Assembly: GCA_964617665.1 (NCBI GenBank)
Contig: CAZUAH010000309.1
Span: forward strand, 1 to 15,851
DNA: 15,851 nt
Direction: 5' to 3'
DNA from: JADHUC01 sp964617665
GTDB lineage: Bacteria; Planctomycetota; Planctomycetia; Pirellulales; Pirellulaceae
Part shown: positions 12,641 through 15,851 of the stretch, one piece after another
Layout of the letters: each line of letters opens with the position of its first letter
Position numbering within the stretch: the first letter of the stretch is position 1
Notes under the pieces: generated by a model
What the model was told of the DNA's origin: nothing
Database searches by the model: none
The model's input: only the letters and a program-made list of their open reading frames with translations
Translations under genes and position numbers: made by a program

Positions 12641-13909
12641 ATGCCTGCTGAGCGAGCTGTGTTGAAGGAAATATCGTGGCGTGATGTCTGTCCGTGGCTC
12701 GTCATCTTTCGCACGTTCGGTCTGGCAAAGTCGGCACCGGTGCTTTTCCTGGCCACGCTTGGCGCATTGCTCACACCTGTGGGATGGCGGCTGGGCGAGA
12801 TGGCTTTTGTCAGCGAGGCGAATCTGGACCAGGATCTGGATTTCCAGGACGTACTCCGGGAGAACGCTCGATGGCCAAGTGAAGGCTCGGCTGTGTCGGC
12901 ACCTGGGGCTGGGGGTGAACCGGAGTCCGTGAGACAGGTTCTGATAACCGGGCGGTTGGCACCGACCAAGATCGAGCTCACTTTCAAGCGTTTCGTTCAG
13001 CCATACGCCGCGTTGCTGGACGCCCGACTGGACCCCAGGCAGGCGGCGTATTACGTTTTTGGCCTGCTTTGGATGCTGGGTGTTTGGGGGTTCTTTGGCG
13101 GGGCGATAACGCGCATGGCTGCCGTGAAGTTGGGGCGCGAAGAGAGGATCGGTCTTGGCGAGGCCACTCGATTCGCCGCTCGGAAGATGGGCTCTTACTG
13201 CGCCTCCCCGCTGTTTCCATTGGTTGGCGTTGTGTTGCTTGCGCTACCGATCGTGCTGTTGGGATTGCTGATGCGGATGGACTGGGGCGTCCTGGTCGCT
13301 GGAATCCTGTGGTTCTTCGCGCTGTTGGGTGGATTGTTGATCACGCTTCTGTTGATCGGGCTGTTGTTCGGGTGGCCTTTGATGTGGGGGACGATCAGCA
13401 GTGAACGGGACGGGGACGCTTTCGAAGCGTTCAGCCGCAGCTATTCCTACACCTTTCAACGCCCGCTCCATTATCTGTTCTACGCGTTCCTGGCGACAAC
13501 ATTCGGTGCGTTGGGCTGGTTGTTGGTTTATCACTTCTCCGAGATCGTGATCGGACTGACGCAAACGGCTGCCTGCATGGGGGCCGGCGTCGAGCGTTGG
13601 GACGAACTTGTCCGTCTTGTCGAAGATTCGAGCCGACCATCTGGTCTGATCGGTTATGGCACCGAGTTGCTGGGGCTGGGCGCCGGAATCGTGCGCAGCG
13701 TGGCCACGGGATTCGGCTACGGCTTCTTCTGGTGCCTGGTCACGGCCATTTACCTGCTTCTTCGCCGAGACGTAGATCAAACGGAGTTTGACGAGGTGTT
13801 CGTCGAGGACGAAGACACGCGATACCAGTTGCCGGACCTGGGCCCGAAGGAGGCGGAATCGGCCGAAACAAAGAACCCGGAGGGTGATGCAGGCGGCGGC
13901 CAATCGTGA
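12641..13909 (+). CDS. Multi-span membrane protein of unknown function
   Basis: I do not recognise a named family. The 422-residue protein starts with a short amphipathic region (WRDVCPWLVIFRTFGLAKSAP) and a first membrane segment (about 31-49). A soluble stretch of about 80 residues follows, then membrane segments at about 136-158, 190-211, 215-248 (two close spans) and 277-306, and a last one at about 358-376. A conserved-looking cytoplasmic loop, SSERDGDAFEAFSRSYSYTFQRP (in short: DAFEAFSRSYSY), lies at about 253-275. The C-terminal 45 residues are acidic and disordered. GGAG (12629-12632) lies 8 nt before the ATG at 12641, which decides this start over the in-frame TTG at 12635. It is followed 119 bp later by the ABC ATPase and permease on the same strand, so a link to that transporter is possible but unproven. 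Confidence 0.85.
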   Translation: MPAERAVLKEISWRDVCPWLVIFRTFGLAKSAPVLFLATLGALLTPVGWRLGEMAFVSEANLDQDLDFQDVLRENARWPSEGSAVSAPGAGGEPESVRQVLITGRLAPTKIELTFKRFVQPYAALLDARLDPRQAAYYVFGLLWMLGVWGFFGGAITRMAAVKLGREERIGLGEATRFAARKMGSYCASPLFPLVGVVLLALPIVLLGLLMRMDWGVLVAGILWFFALLGGLLITLLLIGLLFGWPLMWGTISSERDGDAFEAFSRSYSYTFQRPLHYLFYAFLATTFGALGWLLVYHFSEIVIGLTQTAACMGAGVERWDELVRLVEDSSRPSGLIGYGTELLGLGAGIVRSVATGFGYGFFWCLVTAIYLLLRRDVDQTEFDEVFVEDEDTRYQLPDLGPKEAESAETKNPEGDAGGGQS

Positions 13910-14028
13910 CACGGTTTCGTTTCTGAAAGCCGGAATTGCCCGTCTAACCCCTGCAATCCGCGCCGCATGCGCAAAAGTCTCCGACCGGACTCCTCCTTAC
14001 GTGCTAGGCTGTCATAAATAGGACTGCC

Positions 14029-14805
14029 ATGATCCACGTTCGAGAACTAACAAAACACTACGCCGACTTGCGACAGGGCGAGATCGTTGCGCTGGCCGGG
14101 ATATCCTTCGATGCCCTGCCTGGGCAGATTTACGGGCTATTGGGTCCGAACGGAGCTGGTAAGACTACGGCGCTGCGGATCTTGAGTACGATGTTGCGCC
14201 CGACCAGCGGAACGGCGACGATAAACGACTTTGACGTGGTCAGGCAACCCGATTTGGTCCGCCGTCAGATTGGCTTCGTTTCAACCAGCACAGCGGTCTA
14301 CGACCGTATGACCGGATGGGAGATGGTTGAGCACTTCGGCCGTCTGTACGGCATGGCTCCCGAACCGCTCCGCGACCGGATGGAGTCGCTGTTTGACCGG
14401 CTGCAAATGAACGGTGTGCGCGACGTGCTGGGTGCGAAGATGTCGACCGGCATGAAGCAGAAGGTCTCGATCGCCAGAGCCATCGTTCATGACCCGCCGG
14501 TGTTGATCTTCGATGAAGCGACGGCCGGGCTGGACGTCTTGGTGGCGCGAGCATTGTTGAACGCCGTGTCGGAACTACGTGACCACGGCAAGTGCATCGT
14601 TTTCTCGACTCACATCATGCGCGAGGCTGAACGTCTATGTGACCGCATTGCGATCGTGCATCGAGGTCACATTTTGGCCGAAGGCACACTGAAGGAACTA
14701 CGGAAGAAGCACGACGAAGACGACTTGGAGGAGTTGTTCTTCCGGCTGATTTCTCAGCGGGAAGAAGACGCGAAGAGTCGAAGCGTTGTAGGGACGAAGA
14801 GCTAG
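14029..14805 (+). CDS. ABC transporter ATP-binding protein, NatA-like
   Basis: This is a 258-residue cytoplasmic ATPase of an ABC-2 type exporter. Walker A is GPNGAGKTT (39-47). The Q-loop region reads IGFVSTSTAVYDRMTGWEM without the usual Gln, as in the NatA subgroup. The signature is MSTGMKQK (138-145), Walker B is VLIFDEATAGLD (Asp162, Glu163) and the switch His is in STHIM (195). All residues for ATP hydrolysis are present. The start ATG at 14029 has AGGA about 6 nt upstream. The permease gene begins 21 bp after its stop. NatA with NatB exports Na+ in Bacillus subtilis, but many planctomycete and other relatives have unknown substrates, so I do not assign one. An acidic and basic C-terminal tail of about 30 residues is typical. 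Confidence 0.93.
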   Translation: MIHVRELTKHYADLRQGEIVALAGISFDALPGQIYGLLGPNGAGKTTALRILSTMLRPTSGTATINDFDVVRQPDLVRRQIGFVSTSTAVYDRMTGWEMVEHFGRLYGMAPEPLRDRMESLFDRLQMNGVRDVLGAKMSTGMKQKVSIARAIVHDPPVLIFDEATAGLDVLVARALLNAVSELRDHGKCIVFSTHIMREAERLCDRIAIVHRGHILAEGTLKELRKKHDEDDLEELFFRLISQREEDAKSRSVVGTKS

Positions 14806-14826
14806 AAGAGCGGATTTGCAACTGGC

Positions 14827-15851
14827 ATGAACTGGAATAATGTCAAGCTGATTTGGACTCGCGAAGTTCGCGACCAGTTGCGCGATCGTCGGACGATCTT
14901 CACGATCGCGGTGCTGCCTCTTTTGCTGTATCCCTTGCTGGGAATGACGTTCCTGCAGATTACCCAGTTTATGAAGGAGCATCCGACGCGGATCTGGGTA
15001 ATCGGGGCTGCTGCCCTTCCCGAGGACCCGCCGCTGTTGAGTGGCGGGAATTTCTCTGAAGAGTTCTGCCTGGAGGACGAGGCGAAGCTCTTGGACATGA
15101 CGGTCGTCGATAGCATGCCGGAACCGTTCCAGTCGTTGGAGCCTCGTTACGTAGCCCAGCGGGAAATCCAGAATGACAGCTATGATGCAGTTGTCTTCTT
15201 TCCGGCCAATTTTGCCGATCGGCTTGCGCAATTCCGTGAGCAATTGAAAACCGGCACGGGGGACGCGGAACTGGAGTCGCAGGACTTAAGTCTGCAGGTT
15301 CCTCAGCCGGAAGTGTTCGTTAACATGGCCAGCGACAAGTCGCGCATGGCCTACGACCGCGTCGACCGAGTGTTGGACCGTTGGCGCCGCGAGATCATTC
15401 ATCAGAACTTGCGGAACAGCAACGTGCCCGTGGCGGCAACCGAACCGTTCGAGGTGGCCGAGACGGACGTTTCCGAAGAGGAGACACGCCGGGCGGCAAT
15501 CTGGTCGAAAGTGCTGCCGTTTATCGTCCTGATCTGGGCGCTGACCGGTGCATTCTACCCGGCCATTGACCTGTGCGCCGGCGAAAAGGAACGTGGAACG
15601 TTGGAAACGCTGCTGTGCAGTCCGGCCAAGCGCACTGAAATCGTGTGGGGCAAACTGCTGACAGTAATGGTCTTCAGCGCAGCGACCGCCCTGTTGAACT
15701 TGGTGAGTATGGGAATCACCGGCGCGTTCATCATGGGGCAGATCGAGCGAATGGCGGACATCGGAATGCAGATGGAGTTCGGTCCGCCACCGCCGGCGGC
15801 CATCGCATGGTTGTTGCTGGCGATCGTGCCGATTGCGGCGCTGTTCAGCGC
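14827..15851 (+). CDS. ABC-2 type transporter permease, NatB-like (runs off right edge)
   Basis: The first 341 codons are visible and the frame is open to the window end. The protein starts MNWNNVKLIWTREVRDQLRD, the common cytoplasmic lead of ABC-2 permeases, then has a first membrane segment (about 24-45, FTIAVLPLLLYPLLGMTFLQ). A large external domain follows up to about residue 225, then a second membrane segment with IVLIWALTGAFYPAIDL. After it comes the coupling motif AGEKERGTLETLLCSPAKR, the hallmark of NatB-type permeases that contacts the ATPase. A third membrane segment and a Pro-rich loop follow before the edge. The ATG at 14827 is 21 bp after the ATPase stop, so the two genes are co-transcribed. 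The remaining membrane segments and the true length lie outside the window. Confidence 0.92.
   Translation, partial: MNWNNVKLIWTREVRDQLRDRRTIFTIAVLPLLLYPLLGMTFLQITQFMKEHPTRIWVIGAAALPEDPPLLSGGNFSEEFCLEDEAKLLDMTVVDSMPEPFQSLEPRYVAQREIQNDSYDAVVFFPANFADRLAQFREQLKTGTGDAELESQDLSLQVPQPEVFVNMASDKSRMAYDRVDRVLDRWRREIIHQNLRNSNVPVAATEPFEVAETDVSEEETRRAAIWSKVLPFIVLIWALTGAFYPAIDLCAGEKERGTLETLLCSPAKRTEIVWGKLLTVMVFSAATALLNLVSMGITGAFIMGQIERMADIGMQMEFGPPPPAAIAWLLLAIVPIAALFS

Overview
The window looks like a draft-genome contig from a planctomycete, most like the Pirellulales group. I infer this from the planctomycete-type N-terminus of translation factor IF-2, the groEL-groES-groEL arrangement, a family of ketosynthase-like proteins with altered active sites, and the general protein flavour. 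No database search was possible. Base composition is moderately GC-rich by eye. A run of exactly 100 N at 616-715 is a scaffold gap placed inside a tandem repeat, and the window starts inside another tandem repeat, so the left end may be a contig end.

Left part, minus strand (1-5422). Reading leftwards there is a short GT2-type glycosyltransferase domain (5422-5042), a CaCA-family cation/Ca2+ exchanger (4824-3721), a ketosynthase-fold protein whose catalytic Cys and second His are replaced (3566-2247), the transcription factor gene nusA (2015-581) and the start of infB (375 to beyond 1). A good sigma70-type promoter (TTGACA, 17 bp, TATTCT) precedes nusA. Both nusA and infB carry in-frame 15-bp tandem repeats coding for acidic or proline-rich linkers. 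The repeat phase on both sides of the gap predicts the true end of NusA.

Middle part, plus strand (5423-12435). A 620-bp non-coding region holds a consensus sigma54 (-24/-12) promoter and two upstream palindromes. It leads into groEL1-groES-groEL2, closed by a strong intrinsic terminator at 9901-9934. Next comes dnaJ-grpE-fmdB-type zinc ribbon-yacG, closed by a second intrinsic terminator at 12404-12435. This is a protein-folding region: two chaperonin rings with different C-termini share one co-chaperonin, followed by the DnaK co-chaperones J and E. No dnaK or hrcA and no CIRCE operator lie in the window.

Right part, plus strand (12436-15851). A palindromic MITE-like element (20-bp perfect terminal inverted repeats plus a 25-bp perfect inner hairpin) lies between the terminator and the next gene. 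It is followed by an unidentified multi-span membrane protein, a NatA-like ABC ATPase and the first 341 codons of a NatB-like ABC-2 permease that runs off the right edge.

The observations most worth checking are the sigma54 control of the chaperonin operon, the dead-site ketosynthase homologue, the MITE-like element and the coding minisatellites.
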